DNA from: Symbiodinium microadriaticum
Taxonomy: Eukaryota > Sar > Dinophyceae > Suessiales > Symbiodiniaceae
Reading direction: 5' to 3'
Assembly: GCA_001939145.1 (NCBI GenBank)
Contig: LSRX01000503.1
Coordinates: 234,935-298,934, forward strand
Length of the DNA: 64,000 nucleotides
The notes below the pieces were generated by a model. That model was not told the origin of the DNA and searched no databases. It was given only the letters and a program-made list of their open reading frames with translations. The first letter of the stretch is position 1. The number at the start of each line of letters is the position of its first letter. The translations under genes and the position numbers were made by a program. Positions 12,403 through 24,894 of the stretch are shown in pieces.

Positions 12403-12577
12403 CTCCTCCTGCTGCTGCTGCTGCTGCTGCTGCTACTACTACTAGTAGTCCTACTACTACTACACTACTACCACTACCACTACCACTACCACCACCACCA
12501 CCACCACCACCACCACCACGACCAGTACCACTACCACTACCACTACCACTACCACTACCACTACCACTACCACTACG

Positions 12578-12612
<35 letters not shown>

Positions 12613-12743
12613 GACGACGAATACGACTACGACTACGAAGACGACTACGACTACGACTACGACTTGTACCACTACTACTACTACTACTCCTCCTCCTCCT
12701 GCTCCTCCTCCTGCTGCTGCTGCTGCTGCTACTACTAGTAGTC

Positions 12744-12795
<52 letters not shown>

Positions 12796-12970
12796 ACTAC
12801 TACTACCACTACCACTACCACTGCCACCACCACCACGACCAGTACCAGTACCAGTACCAGTACCAGTACCAGTACCACTACCACTACCACTACCACTACC
12901 ACTACGACGACGACGACGACGACTACTACTACTACTGCTGACCACTGCTACGACCACGACGACTATGACG
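12080..12970. repeat. Large compound microsatellite (ACTA/CTTA then CTA/CCA/CTG triplets)
   Basis: From 12080 to about 12325 the sequence is built of ACTAACT and CTTACTA units. From 12325 to about 12970 it is trinucleotide repeat (CTA, CCA, CTC, CTG, CGA interruptions, and ACC-AGT hexamers). It creates a false poly-Val/Gly/Ser open frame on the minus strand at 12460-12975, which should not be annotated as protein. Confidence 0.95.
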
Positions 12971-12989
12971 ACCACACCAGGACTTCTTC

Positions 12990-14170
12990 CTCTTCTACTT
13001 CAACTGTTGCACCACAACTCGCCGTTGATAGTAACTGTCAAATTTAATAGGAACGCATGAAGGTCAGTTGCTGCTTCACTGCTACTACAACTACTTGTAT
13101 CTGCTCTCACCGCTGGCTGGGCTTGGTCTGGCGCGGTCCCGGCACGAATGAAACACGTCGGTCACACGATCGCTGTGGCAGCGAAGAGCAACACGCCGGC
13201 CTCGACCTGAGACTCCGAGACCCTCTAAGCGCTATCCCCGAAACGACTTAACACAAGGATTGAATAGAACAACATAGAGCACAATTGTAGGAAGAAACAG
13301 AGCAACAAAGCAAGCCTTAAATTGTCAAACCCGTCGCTGGGAAGCATTTTAGCATTGATCCTTGAGCTTGGGGCAGGTTCCATATCGAACAGACGGTGGC
13401 AGAGGTCTTTGGTAGCCCCTCCCAGCTTCTGCCTGGAAGGCTACTTAGTGCCGTGACCACTGTCTCTTGTCGCACGAATGGTGTTGACTGGCAGGGTGCC
13501 TGTGAGTCCATGCAGCCACGATGAGAAGAAGCACGAGCCTCCGAGTCGCGTGTAGGTCTAGTCGGCACTGCCCATTGCTCAAAGTTCCAAAGAGCCGAGC
13601 TACAATGCAAGAAGGGCGGTGCTGATGACCTGGGCCACTTCGCAGAGTCCGCGGCGTGCCTGAAACATGACTGCTTGCGAGCAACGGCGCAAGCCGGACG
13701 TGTCTGCGTTGCCCGAACCTCCCTGGCGGACAGCACCGCAGGAGCCGATAGAGCCCGAGTCTGCAAGAAAGGCTCTCGCCCTGCACAGTTGTTGCGAGTG
13801 TGCGGGATGCTTCGGGTACCCGGCAGCCGCCCTCTGCCTGGCAGGTGCTGCCTTTCCTCCGTCATCTTCTCGAGACATCAGGGCAGGCTGCTTGCGAGAG
13901 AGCGGAAAGGATTCTATGTCCGAACTACGGAGGCCTCGACCCACGAGGCTGGGAAGGCTCTGAAAACTTGGTGCTACTGTAGTAGGAGGCTTCGAAGCCG
14001 TGAGTTGTTCATGCAGTAACTTGATGATGCGGAGCATGGCACACATGCCGTTACGTCATCAGCAAGAAGCACCAACTCAGAAGTATCAGAGACAGCGGCC
14101 CTGCAGGTTTGTCCACTAGTAGCAGACTTCTGTTGCCTGTGCTTGGTGAGACACGAGCGGGAGCGGCCTC
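12990..14170. other. No supported gene
   Basis: Between the microsatellite and the exon block ending at 14175. Overlapping frames on both strands, no motif. It probably contains the 3' untranslated and intergenic sequence of the minus-strand gene upstream. Confidence 0.4.
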
Positions 14171-14174
14171 GGCT

Positions 14175-14942
14175 CTACTTCGGCTCTGCCTCTGGAGGGC
14201 CTTCCCGGGCGGCCTCGGATCCCTCCAAAGAGGGGCCTGCAGCAGAAGCGGCCGTCTCGGAATCCGACGGCCGGTCCCAAAAGTCATCGCCATCTGACCA
14301 GGCATCTTCCTCGTCGGAGCCGATGGCAAAGATGGAATCGCCCAAGTTCGCATCATCCAGAGCATCCGAATCACTTTTCTGCGGAGCCGGGAGACCTGTA
14401 CCGACTGCCTCCTTCAAGGACTGTCCCTTTTGACGGACGCCCTGCGCTATGCTCACTACGCCAGAAGACACTTCGCGGCCTTTTCGCGCCAGGCTTCCCT
14501 TCAACTTGCCACCGAGGGATCGCATGCGATTCACGGCCTCGTGAGAATTTGGTGCAGAGAGCTCTGCATAGTTGGCCCTGGTTGAGGGCAACATCCAGAA
14601 GGCCTCTTCCTTCGGCTCCTCTTGCAACCGATTTCTGAGACCCTCTCGCAGGTCTCCGGCTTTGCGGAACACTGCCGTCTTCACTTTGCCCAGACCCCGG
14701 GGGCTCCGTCCCTCCTTGGAGTCCGAAGCCTCACCAGCGTCGTGTGCATCTTCGTCATCGTCCAGAGGCTTCGCATCTATCTCCGCGGTCGCCTCTGTGC
14801 CACCGAAGACCTGGACAAGCCGCTGAACCAAAAAATGCTGCAAAACAAAACTTTCCAGACCCCGCATACGAGAGAACCTGCTTAGATACTCCACTACTAC
14901 TACTTCTGACCCGAAAAGCCTGTGTGCACGTTCGAAAAGCAC
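14175..14942 (-). CDS. C-terminal exon of an unknown, acidic-tailed protein
   Basis: The minus-strand frame stops at 14175 and is coherent from about 14820 down. It reads TEATAEIDAKPLDDDEDAHD, then a basic stretch GLGKVKTAVFRKAGDLREGL and RSLGGKLKGSLARKGREVSS, then a strongly acidic end (LGDSIFAIGSDEEDAWSDGD, DFWDRPSDSE). The part above 14820 is probably intron. Alternating basic helices and acidic patches suggest a peripheral adaptor or lipid-associated protein, but I do not recognise a domain. The exon at 14990-15370 is likely part of the same gene, on the same strand and about 170 bases upstream. Confident as coding, not as to function. Confidence 0.5.
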   Translation of the reverse strand: MLFERAHRLFGSEVVVVEYLSRFSRMRGLESFVLQHFLVQRLVQVFGGTEATAEIDAKPLDDDEDAHDAGEASDSKEGRSPRGLGKVKTAVFRKAGDLREGLRNRLQEEPKEEAFWMLPSTRANYAELSAPNSHEAVNRMRSLGGKLKGSLARKGREVSSGVVSIAQGVRQKGQSLKEAVGTGLPAPQKSDSDALDDANLGDSIFAIGSDEEDAWSDGDDFWDRPSDSETAASAAGPSLEGSEAAREGPPEAEPK

Positions 14943-14966
14943 AGTGCGATATCGAATCTAGCCACG

Positions 14967-15455
14967 CTATGTGAAACGCAGGGCCTGCTTGCCGACTTGC
15001 CGAAGGTCATGGACGCTGTGCCGAACCTCGCTCATGACCTCCTGCTTCAGCTCCTTGACATCTCTCCACATGTCTTTGGAGACGTCTGCTGTCATTGCAA
15101 TATTTTGGCGCACTGCCTGAAGGCCACTTGCAGGACTCTCCCCTGTACCATCCGCTTCTTTGGTCTCTGGAGGATATCCCTTACGTTCCTCTTTCTCCTG
15201 ACCAAAGCTCCGCCAGCGAGCTCCGATGGCACTCCGCCAGTTCTTGGTTTGAGCTTGCAGATCCTGCTTCGTGAGCTGCATACCCTCGCGGACACCGCCA
15301 GCAATGTCGCGAACGTCATCCGTCACCAGCTTCGCCTCTTCGACGATGGCCTTGCGCGAGGCACACAGTGAAACCTTCCCGGGGCCCAAAGTCCGAGTCC
15401 GGCCAACACGCGCCTGCCGAGCCTTGCTCAAGAAGGGGCTGGCCTTCATCCTCAA
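14967..15455 (-). CDS. Exon of the same unknown protein, helical/coiled-coil-like
   Basis: The coherent part runs from about 15370 to 14985: SRKAIVEEAKLVTDDVRDIA, GGVREGMQLTKQDLQAQTKN, WRSAIGARWRSFGQEKEE and, near the end, DVSKDMWRDVKELKQEVMSE followed by VRHSVHDLRQVGKQAL. The spacing of hydrophobic residues suggests amphipathic helices. Protein-like composition stops shortly before the frame's stop at 14967, which fits a splice donor near 14985. No family is recognised. It precedes the exon at 14175-14942 in transcription order. Confidence 0.45.
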   Translation of the reverse strand: MRMKASPFLSKARQARVGRTRTLGPGKVSLCASRKAIVEEAKLVTDDVRDIAGGVREGMQLTKQDLQAQTKNWRSAIGARWRSFGQEKEERKGYPPETKEADGTGESPASGLQAVRQNIAMTADVSKDMWRDVKELKQEVMSEVRHSVHDLRQVGKQALRFT

Positions 15456-15572
15456 ACTTGAAGCCTGGGGCTCCCCCCAAAGCGCGCCCCTCCTTCTCCG
15501 CTGCTACCCGCTGCTATCCGGAGTGCTTGGTCCGGGACGGAGCCGAGCAGAGCCCCGAAGCGGCTGGAGCTC

Positions 15573-15606
15573 GCGGCCTCGGCGGCCTCGGCGGCCTCGG
15601 CAGCTT
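15573..15606 (+). repeat. Short tandem GGCCTCGGC repeat
   Basis: Three to four tandem copies of a GGCCTCGGC unit, in a GC-rich stretch between exon-like segments. Probably intronic or 5' to the exons at 14175-15455. Confidence 0.8.
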
Positions 15607-15949
15607 CGGCCTTTCACACGGAGAGGCGCGGCCCCAACGTCCACTGAGATGCTCTTTTTTTGTGCAACAGAGAGGCCTCCAGCTCCGGCTCGAGCCTTGG
15701 AAAGGCCGACCGGCTATAGACCGGCTAGAGGCAGGCAAGCCTGACCAAACGCTTCCTCGGGCACGGGCTCAGGATGGCCATCTCCGCTCTCCCTGACATA
15801 CACCAAGACTCCTGAAACCCTGACGGCCCCTACACATCCCACACCGCTCAGAGCATGAATAATGACGCTGGAGACGCTCGACGGTCTCTGCAGAGACCTG
15901 GCAATGGCGGGGATCAGCAAGCACGGCTGCTCCACCTGTCCCAGTCACG

Positions 15950-17136
15950 CCACCTCCAGGAGCTCCGCACCCGCCTGAGCGGCCTCAGCAAACTCGCATT
16001 TCACCTTCGCCTGGCCCCAATCTCCCCGACCTCTGCCATGTGAGCAAACACTTTGTTTGCAAGCTGAGTGGCAGAGGCGTCGGCGCCCTCACATGCCATG
16101 TGCCGCGGTGGAGCCTGTGTTGTCCTGATCCTCGTGTCTTGGAATGGCTCGGGTGGCTTGGTGTGGGGCTGAGAAAGCGAGCGGGACACCCGCATCCTCA
16201 AATCATCACATCCTCAAGTCATCTAAGAGCAAGTATTCAGCAGTGTTCGGATTCGGAATTCTATGTTTATGAGTGTGTCGGTTTGAGCTGGCAGACAAAT
16301 CTGGTCGCTCTGGTCGTGCTCTCTCTAATGTGGTATGTAAGAGTACATGCCATATGCCCACTGAAGTTGCCTTTTTCGACGGGGCAAACGCTGCCCACGT
16401 AAGTGATTCGATCAGCTCAGCGTTGAGCCATAGCCTCGGCTCGAAACAGTGATCCACATGTGGTATGAGGAGTGCCTGTGTGAGTTCAGAGCCTGAATAT
16501 TGTCGTCGCCTCAGTGTGTAGCACGGTGCAAACCCCAGGACACGGAAAATAGCTGCACAGCTCAACGGCTGCAAGGCATAAGCCAGGTGCGACTCGATTG
16601 CAGCACCCTCTGATTGAAGCAGCATGACCTGCAAACCCAATGAGCTGCTTGGGCCACTGTGGTGCGACGCTTCGCTGCTGCAGCTTTGTTACCTCTCTCT
16701 GCTTTCGCACCCGATGTCGGCGAATGGAGAAAGCCTCTCTCGAGCTTGATCTTGCCACGGGGGGTTCGCCCGTGTGCAACCGTACTCAAATGGCACCCCT
16801 TCATAAGCAATCCCACGGAGAATCTTGGGTCACAACGCCAAGAACTCAGCGCAGGACACTGTAGACGAAAGCCAGGGCGACAAAGAAAATCGTCGCGGAC
16901 AGTACCTGAGTTTGTTCCGCTGACAGGCTGCAAAAGGCAAAGCTCGTGTCTTCAGCGAGGGCGTACAAACGCCCAGTGCGGCACATTTCTGGCCACCTTT
17001 GCAGATGGATTCGTCGCAGCGACACTTTGGAATGGTGGAGCAGTCGAGCCTTGAAGCTGCGTGCTGTATCGACCGGGCTGGTGCCGATCCGCACCTCGAA
17101 GTGCCGACGACACAAGCCAAGCAATATCAAATGCAA
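15950..17136 (-). other. Further minus-strand exon-like segments, unknown product
   Basis: Three pieces look coding. About 17110-16860 reads FEVRIGTSPVDTARSFKARL, then RLYALAEDTSFAFCSLSAEQ and QVLSATIFFVALAFVYSVL (a likely membrane segment). About 16640-16400 reads QVMLLQSEGAAIESHLAYAL and, later, SELTQALLIPHVDHCFEPRL followed by WLNAELIES. About 16010-15950 reads AKVKCEFAEAAQAGAELLE. They lie upstream of, and on the same strand as, the exons at 14175-15455, so one multi-exon gene is plausible. No family is recognised. Confidence 0.3.
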
Positions 17137-17469
17137 TGAGTGTCCCGTTACACGCAGAGAAAGCTCTGAGGTGGAAGAGGGTACGTAGTTCTGAGTCAGT
17201 GAAAAACACGCACTGCAGGGAGGGACTCACCTCAACCTTCAGCCTTAAACACTGGGCAGCGACGCACGCAGCGGGTGATCCGAACAGATTACTGTGCCCT
17301 TCTGCTGAGGCAGGCATCATGCTTCTGCAAGCGCCCTTCTCCTCCCACCCTCCCTCTGATGTCTGCTCACCCTCCTGCGACAACAAGCCCCGGCCTCCTG
17401 GCGCCAGCAAATCACTTGCTGCACCGGAGGCATGACTCAGCCTCCGGCTAAGTCGTAGATCCACCAGAT

Positions 17470-18515
17470 GCCAAGGCCGCCAAGAGATAGAAGCTGATCA
17501 GCGGGTGTGTCACTCAACGAAAGCTGACCACATCACCAGACGTCACGACCTTGAGAAGACCGTAGGGGAAGAAGAAACCCAGATACAGCTGGTCCAGGCC
17601 TCGTGGCACACTTAGACACACTTGGCTAATTTGCGTGTGAGACAGGCACCTAGGACACCGCCAAAGAGGGAGAGCAGAAACCTGGCAACGGAGCATCAGA
17701 TGCCCTGTCCCCCAAGACAAGAAGCTACCAGCAGCAGACCAGCACCACAGGCCGGCACGACGCCACTCGCTGTGACTTTCTGGGTGTCTCGCAGTTCGGA
17801 TCAGCCCAGCCCTGGCAGGACTTCGTGCAGGGGGAGGGGAGCATTCTTTTTGTCCTTGGAGCAGGTTCGATTTATTTTTCTGCTTGGCAGCGAGACGTGT
17901 TGACGTAGCTCGCACTGATCAAAGGGCAGTGTCTCTCAGCCACGCTGTGCAAACTTCACCGCCTATATCACAGTTCTTGAAACAGCTTGTCTTTTACGCA
18001 CGATCATGCTTGTCAGGCGTTTCTGTCAACCTTACAGGAACAAGGCGGTTTGCTTGCTTGCCTGATTTATTGATATTGAATTTTTGGTAAACGAGGATTT
18101 CAACTGGCCTTGCACAAGCGACAGAAGAACTCCAACCCCGCTTGAGATGGGTGAAAAAAATGCTTCGCAAATTGTGATCCTTTGCCGCCTACCTGAGCTT
18201 TCTTGCGTAGCACTCACTCTGCCTTGTGCAAACCTGGGTTAGCTGGTGGCCCCACTCGCTTCCATCCTTTACGCGCTGGGCCCTTGAGCAGGAATGTCTT
18301 TGTCAACCCACAATTCATGCTGGATGCTTGTCTAGCATCGACGGCTGCAACACAATATTGCATGGTTGCAATTCAAAGAAGAGCTCATTGTTGGATGCAG
18401 GACACACGAAGATCAGTACGGGCGAACCAAGGGCCCGGCTTCTGCGCAATAGCAGAACCTGGGGGCATCGGCATCCGCCTTCCAGCAGCAGGAACTACAG
18501 GACCCGAAGCTCTCG
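17470..18515. other. No supported gene
   Basis: Short overlapping frames on both strands without recognisable motif. It leads into the triplet microsatellite on its right. Confidence 0.4.
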
Positions 18516-18519
18516 GACG

Positions 18520-18645
18520 TGTCAGTAGTCGTCGTCGTCCGGGGAGAGTAGCGGTGGTGGTAGTGGTACGAGTAGTGGAGTGGTAGTGGCAGCCGCAGTA
18601 AAAGAAGTAGTAGTAGTCGTCGTCGTAGTAGTAGTAGTAGTAGTC

Positions 18646-18691
<46 letters not shown>

Positions 18692-18725
18692 TGGTAGTAG
18701 CAGTAGTAGCAGTAGCAGTAGCAGT

Positions 18726-18757
<32 letters not shown>

Positions 18758-18806
18758 TGGTAGTAGCAGTAGTAGCAGTAGCAGTAGCAGTAGCAGCAGG
18801 AGCAGT

Positions 18807-18847
<41 letters not shown>

Positions 18848-19340
18848 CAGTAGCAGTAGCAGTAGCAGTAGCAGTAGCAGTAGCAGTAGCAGTAGCAGTN
18901 NNNNNNNNNNNNNNNNNNNNNNNNNNNNNNNNNNNNNNNNNNNNNNNNNNNNNNNNNNNNNNNNNNNNNNNNNNNNNNNNNNNNNNNNNNNNNNNNNNNN
19001 NNNNNNNNNNNNNNNNNNNNNNNNNNNNNNNNNNNNNNNNNNNNNNNNNNNNNNNNNNNNNNNNNNNNNNNNNNNNNNNNNNNNNNNNNNNNNNNNNNNN
19101 NNNNNNNNNNNNNNNNNNNNNNNNNNNNNNNNNNNNNNNNNNNNNNNNNNNNNNNNNNNNNNNNNNNNNNNNNNNNNNNNNNNNNNNNGGTAGTGGTAGT
19201 GGTAGTGGTAGTGGTAGTGGTAGTGGTAGTGGTAGTGGTAGTGGTAGTGGTAGTGGTAGTGGTAGTGGTAGTGGTTAGTAGCAGTAGTCAACAGTAGCAC
19301 AGCAACACATAGCAAAATAGCAGAGTAGCAGCAGCAGCTC
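18520..19340. repeat. Triplet/hexamer microsatellite with an internal assembly gap
   Basis: 18520-18899 is GTA/GTG/GCA triplet repeat ending in (AGTAGC)n. 18900-19188 is a run of 289 N. 19189-19275 is a nearly perfect (GGTAGT)n array, then a degenerate tail to about 19340. The repeat unit differs on the two sides of the gap, so the true length is unknown. Open frames crossing it on either strand are artefacts. Confidence 0.95.
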
Positions 19341-19344
19341 GGAC

Positions 19345-20850
19345 TGACCGTCAATCGCCCCGCGAAGAGATAGATCTACCGTCACCGTGTCCAGGTAGTC
19401 AGCTCGCCATCGGTTGTTGCTCCTTGAGTCATTGAGCCGGGTGCCTGAAGTGCGCCCTAGACCCTAAACTGACTCATGAGCCTTAAACATATAATCCTAA
19501 ATAAGCCCTAAACCCAAACCTCTGACACCCCTTTAACCCAAGGTTCGCCCGAACCGTACTCAAGAAAAACCGAAGCCTGTATATAACGTGTCCCATCCAA
19601 CGGGATGTCAGTGTAAATTTCGAGAATGCGTGAATATGCCGCTTGCCTCCCGCGCTTGCACCCAATGCCTTCAACCTAGCTTGCAAACCGAACCACCAAA
19701 CTCCAACCCCAAATCCCAGCGCAAGAAGATTGCAAACCGTGCACGAAAAAGGAAATCCCTAAACCTGCGCAAAGGTCAAAGTTTGCACAAGGCCGCCTCT
19801 GCACAAATCCCCACCAAGGCGACCCGCACACAAACAGCGCAAAGAACGGTCTAAATCCAAACCCCACTCAACCCGCAATCAAAAACCACTAAGCCAGCCC
19901 GAAACCCTAAGCCGAAATCTTCGACCTGTGTAAACCCGGACACCAACTGAACTTGCGTCTGCACTAAAGGTAGTCCCACATAAACTTTCAAACCATGCAC
20001 AGGCAGGCTTCTAAACTGTTTGCACGTTCGTGTACCCGTGCTGTTTGCATGCGTCGCGGCAGGTGAGGGGCCGCTGCCTTCGGCAGATCGTCTCGCGTCG
20101 GATCTTGCGTCCACGCTTTGCCTCGGGAACCAAGCTTGCAGGATGGGCATGTCGCACAGCAGACGCTAAGACCGGCACACTCACCGTGGCCGCTGCACTG
20201 GAGATATCTGGGAATGTCCTTAAGCCAAGAGTCGAAGTGACGATCCCATCAAAAACACCGTGCAAGGCCCAGTTCAGGTATCGGCCAGCGCACACGGATT
20301 CAGCTGTGTCGTTTCGAGTCCAGGCGTTTCAAACTGACCGAGAGCGCAACACCCGAGACAGAGCCAGACACCACGAAACACATGGACCTTGTAGTTCTCC
20401 AAGTAGCTGGTCATGTTCTGCCAGTAACCTGTCTCGTGCCTTCATTGTCGGGCAGATGTTCCACGAAGGCAGATTTGGCAAAGCTACGGAGCCGGCGTAG
20501 GGATCATGGATGAGCATCCCTGCAATGAAACCTTACGGCACGGTCGCTTAAGCAGCGTGTCTGAGAGGACCAAGGAGCATCACAGCGACGCCCAAATGCA
20601 GCCCAAGATCACTCGTGGCCAAACCCGCAAGAATGAGTGTCCTCAAGCAGAAAAGGGGGTCTCAACCCTTTCGACTTTCTGAGGCTTGGAACAGCAAGCA
20701 GTCTCCTTCTCGGGATTCTACCACTTACATCCATAGAGATGGAACCTGCGAGGCACGAAAAAGCTCACGCTGCTGCAGGCCCTTTGGCCTTTCAAAGGTA
20801 TTGAACCTTCGTTTCTGCAAACATCACACTACATCCTACTTGTAGCAAGG
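19345..20850. other. Mostly non-coding; CCCTAAA-like strings at 19455-19515
   Basis: No convincing exon. 19455-19515 contains repeated ACCCTAAAC, CCTTAAAC, TCCTAAAT and GCCCTAAACCC strings, a degenerate telomere-like patch. 19670-20000 is rich in AACCC/AAACCC strings of similar character. Confidence 0.5.
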
Positions 20851-20852
20851 CT

Positions 20853-23210
20853 TTAAGGCCAAGACGTTGGTCTCAACGCTGACCTGGAAAGTATCGTTAC
20901 CGGAACCCTGGAAGTCTTGAGGGCTGCGGATCGTTGCTTTGGAGCACCGAAAGCTCCACTCAATAGAAAGCAGCACTCAGTAGTAGCTGTTGGCCTCTGA
21001 GAAACTTTTGCTTTTCCATGCACAGATCGACAGCTAAATTCAGTCGAAGGTGAGACGGGATAATCGGACGCGAGCGATGATCCACAGATGGGCGGCCCGG
21101 AACGACCGGCAGGTCTAGCGCACTCGGAGGAGGATCTGCATGCCGGCCTCCACAGACGGTTGGTCGGGCTCCCAGTCCTAGTTCCCAGCCGAAGGTGCCT
21201 CTGTTCCCAGGACCTCTGATACCTCCCCCGGCTGCATAGACAGTGCCACCGTCGCAAGCTCCTGCAGGTGGGACACTCCAATACCAGCGCAGCTGCACTG
21301 CTCGAAGCCGAGTTCGGTCCTCATCGAAGGAATCATCAAGACGGAAACAGGATTCTTCGGGCCTGGTGTGTCCCGGCGCTCGAACAGATTACCAGAGGCT
21401 GTGGCTGGACAAAGGGCTCTGCTGTTTCTGGGCCCCAGACGACTCAGAGAAACGTTCTTGAACCTCCATGGACGCGCGCTCATGACTCTCCAACCCGGGA
21501 GATATTGCTAGCTTTCCCGCATATGCCATCGGGAGGACCTGCTCAAAGAGATCCAAGTCCTCCCGGACTGCGTCGAGGATGTCCCGAGCCATTCGCAGAG
21601 GCACCTTTTCCGAGAGCCCCGTCGCGTCAGCACTTTTAGCTCAGCCTCCGCATCCCACCTCCGCTTTGGCCCCGAGGATGATCCGTCGAAACACCGGACT
21701 CCCATCGTCCTCCCGGTGACAACTGTAACTGAAGGCACAGGCTTTCATGCACAATGCGAAACCCAACAAACTGGAAGATTCATGGGTCGACTTGGGTAGG
21801 ACTACCAGTAGCATGCTCTTGATCTCTATACGGATCCCTCGATCCTGCAACACATCCGTCAGTCCATCAGTGTGCGATTGCATGCCAGGTTGCGATTTGT
21901 CTGGAATGCCAGCCTCTTGAGTTCATGCTTTGCCGGCCTGTGACCCTGTTCTCCCCTGTTTGCAGGCGCAGTGGCTGTCCTCCTGTGCATCGCGCTCCTC
22001 CGACCAGGCTTCGTGTTCTGGAGGCTCCGTCGCTTCCAGATGGGCAGCAGTTGGTGAACCTGGTACCGGGGCCGCTGCCGCCGGGGTCGAATCGAAGCAG
22101 TCTCTGCCACACAGCTGTTGAAGTTTTAAGGGGGAGGCCGTCATCTATGTGGAGCTCGTCGAGGACTTCTTGCGGTGGCTCCACCTCTACCCGGCCCTCC
22201 TCTTCGTTCAAGTAAACCTGGGCTGCAGTCTGCAAAGGCTGCACAGGCTGCCGGCTCTCGCTGAGTGCGGGACCAGCGGGATCTCCGGATTTTCTGGGAG
22301 CTTTCTCACGGACCAGAGGCCTACGCGGAGCACCTCAGAGACTCAGAGAGAAAAGGGGGATATCGCACGGCGCACGGCGCGCAATGGGGGCAATGGGCTC
22401 TTCGGCCTCCTCGGCCCTGAGAGCCAAAGCCACGAGCACGGAGGACGCTTGGAGCGGCCGCCCGCTCCTTCAGAGCAGAGAGAGCAGCAACGCTGCACTC
22501 TCGCCGGCCAGGCCATGCAAAGCCATGCAAAGAAACGCAAGGCCCATCTCAGCTCTTGGCGGCTCCGTCGAGGCCATGTCCTGTCACCGCCACGGCTCAG
22601 GCTTCACGCTAAGCGCTCACGTTCGCCCTTCCGAGTCCTCGGTCCGAGCTGCCAGTGTATCCCCTGGCAATGCAAGCAAGTTCGCACAGGCGGATGTCTT
22701 GGCATGCACCGTCAGATTACAGAAGTGCAAAGTAAATTGAAGTTGCGGCCTCTCTTCACTGGATGTAGCGGGACGAGCTTGCCTGCCGCGGGCACGGTGT
22801 CGGAGTGCTAGAACACCCTTTTCTCTCGACTGTTCAGCAGACCCTTGCGCATGCACGGCAAGGCCGAAGTCGAGCTGGAATGCCTTCGCGGAGAGCAACA
22901 TCTCTCGGGCCCCATCTCTACACTGCGTTATTCTGACATGCGCCGACCCTTGTGGGACGCACGAATCGGCCTGACCTCTTGCGATGGGCATGTTCAGAGG
23001 TTCAAGCAAAAATCGCAGAGGTCCTCCTCTCATAAGTGCAGGCCCGACCCTGAGTAAATCCAAGAATGAAGTGAAAACCACGCTGCCGTGGCCGAGAACT
23101 CGAATGCCAGAGGCAATAGGCGCTGGGTCGTCTCGTAGTACGGGCAGGCACCCGGGGTTGGAATCCAGGGGTCTGTTGAGAAGACGCCGGCACCGCGAGG
23201 GAGCTGGCAA
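20853..23210 (-). other. Minus-strand exon-like segments of a multi-exon gene, unknown product
   Basis: Protein-like pieces in transcription order. About 22970-22830 reads HVRITQCRDGAREMLLSAKA followed by FQLDFGLAVHAQ. About 22770-22620 reads SSEERPQLQFTLHFCNLTVH followed by AKTSACANLLALPGD. About 22240-22150 reads QVYLNEEEGRVEVEPPQEVL followed by DELHIDD. About 22100-21970 reads an acidic PTAAHLEATEPPEHEAWSEE. About 21870-21720 reads LTDVLQDRGIRIEIKSMLLV. About 21604-21480 reads RMARDILDAVREDLDLFEQV. Beta-rich phrases in the first pieces recall chorein-type proteins, but I cannot assign a family. It could continue into the exons at 14-17 kb across the microsatellite. Confidence 0.35.
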
Positions 23211-24894
23211 CTGGCAATGGCCGGCTCACACCGCAACACAGAGCATGCCATCTGGCGGAACGAAGAACGAACATCGAACATCCCAGTGAAAGAAAAGCAC
23301 ATGTCCGTGATGGCATGTGATGGCTTTGAGCACGGAAAATGTGCCAGGTGGCCTTCGCTGAAATTGGCACCGACAAATTGAGAGGGCCATAGAAGACCTA
23401 TAGACATGTAGAAAGCACTCGCCCCGCTCCGCCTTACGGGGCTTTGGCTGGGGTTTACGCGTTCAGGGTCTCCAAACGCCGTGACCCATTACGTGCCTGA
23501 CCTCCACCCAGAACCTGTATCAGCGTCTCAGACGACAGGCTGCAGGCGCGCTAGCAGCACTTGGACATGCTAGCGGAAGAACTGCACAGACCAGCTCTGA
23601 AAGGAATCTTGCCTCGTCATACTCCGGTATGGACTGGGATTCAAGCGACATGATGGTGAAGGGACACCTCCTGCGCACGTTGCAAAGCGACCACGGTCGG
23701 ATATGCTGTGAAAGCTCAACTGTCGCCTGGCGGCAGAGGCGGCGTCTTGGATGGGAGCGGTGGCAAGCCTGAAGGCCGAGCCTGCAGTGCACAGCTGGCA
23801 GACTCCTTCCCCATCGCATGCTGCTAGTACAATTCGGACCATTCAAGACCTGCCAAAACCTGCTGCGGACCCAACATTCCATGAAGGCTGATGCCCGACG
23901 ACCGACAAGAGGGCTTAGGGCAAAAGTCTCGCGGCTTGAGTGTCGGTCAGTTCAGTCTTAATCCCTACACATTCCGCCATGTTTCGCAAGTAGCCTGTCC
24001 CGGTGCGTAGCCGGTGTAGCCCCTGTCTCCTTGGCCTCCATGACCTGCGCTTCCACGCTTGCCTGGCACGTTCCACAGCACAGGCTTGAACATTGGTCAA
24101 CGTTCACCCTCCGCTGCCAGCTAGGTCCGTGGCTGGTCCGCATGAGTCAGCATGCCATCGCATGCTCTGTCACGTCTTCTGTACGACCGACGGCTTCGAA
24201 TGCCGATGCTGCGAGTTCTCATCTGATCTGACTTTGCTGGTGCTTCCAAATCGAAAGCTCGCTCTGTGGACATGCGTGGACTTGCTGCATGCATGTTTCC
24301 ACATATTCGTCTTGGCTGAATGCTAGGCTGCAAGGACTGCATCGCCGGGATAGTCCATGGGATGAGGATACTGTCTTCCCTGCGAAGCACTGCACCATAC
24401 TGCACTAGCATTGGTAAATCCTGCATTTTTCTCCATGCCGAGCTGCCTAGCCGTTGCGAGCCCAGGCTACTGGATAAAACTATTGAGATCTATTGAGCTG
24501 GGCTTCACTAAGAGGCCTCTCTCAGGTCAAAAGCTTGTTCCTGAAGGCCCAGGGAGAAGCACCACACTCACGGTTGTGAAGTGCACAACAAGGCAAGGCA
24601 CCCGCAGGGTCAGAAGCAAAGTCGATGCAACTCCGTCTCGTGAGTAGTCAAGAAGATGGGACATCTGGCCAAGCCGGTGTTACGGTTCCGCATCCGCTCA
24701 AAACCCGCAAAAAACCCTAAAGGCCCCAATTGAACTGTTTCGAACTTTGTCACGTCCTCGCCTCTCCCAGTCTATGACGCTTCTGCCGGATTCGACGATC
24801 ACCCTCTGGGCCTTTGTGAGCTCTCGGTGAAGGCACTCAACATCTCTCCGGTCTCCATATGCCCTCGCCTTTAAACTGCTCGAGGATGCGTGGC

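Noticed and set aside
12460..12975. 171-codon minus-strand frame rich in Val, Gly and Ser
   Set aside because: Pure translation of triplet microsatellite; no other evidence of coding.
18580..19354. Long frames on both strands across the N gap
   Set aside because: They consist of triplet repeat and unknown bases (N), so no protein is supported.
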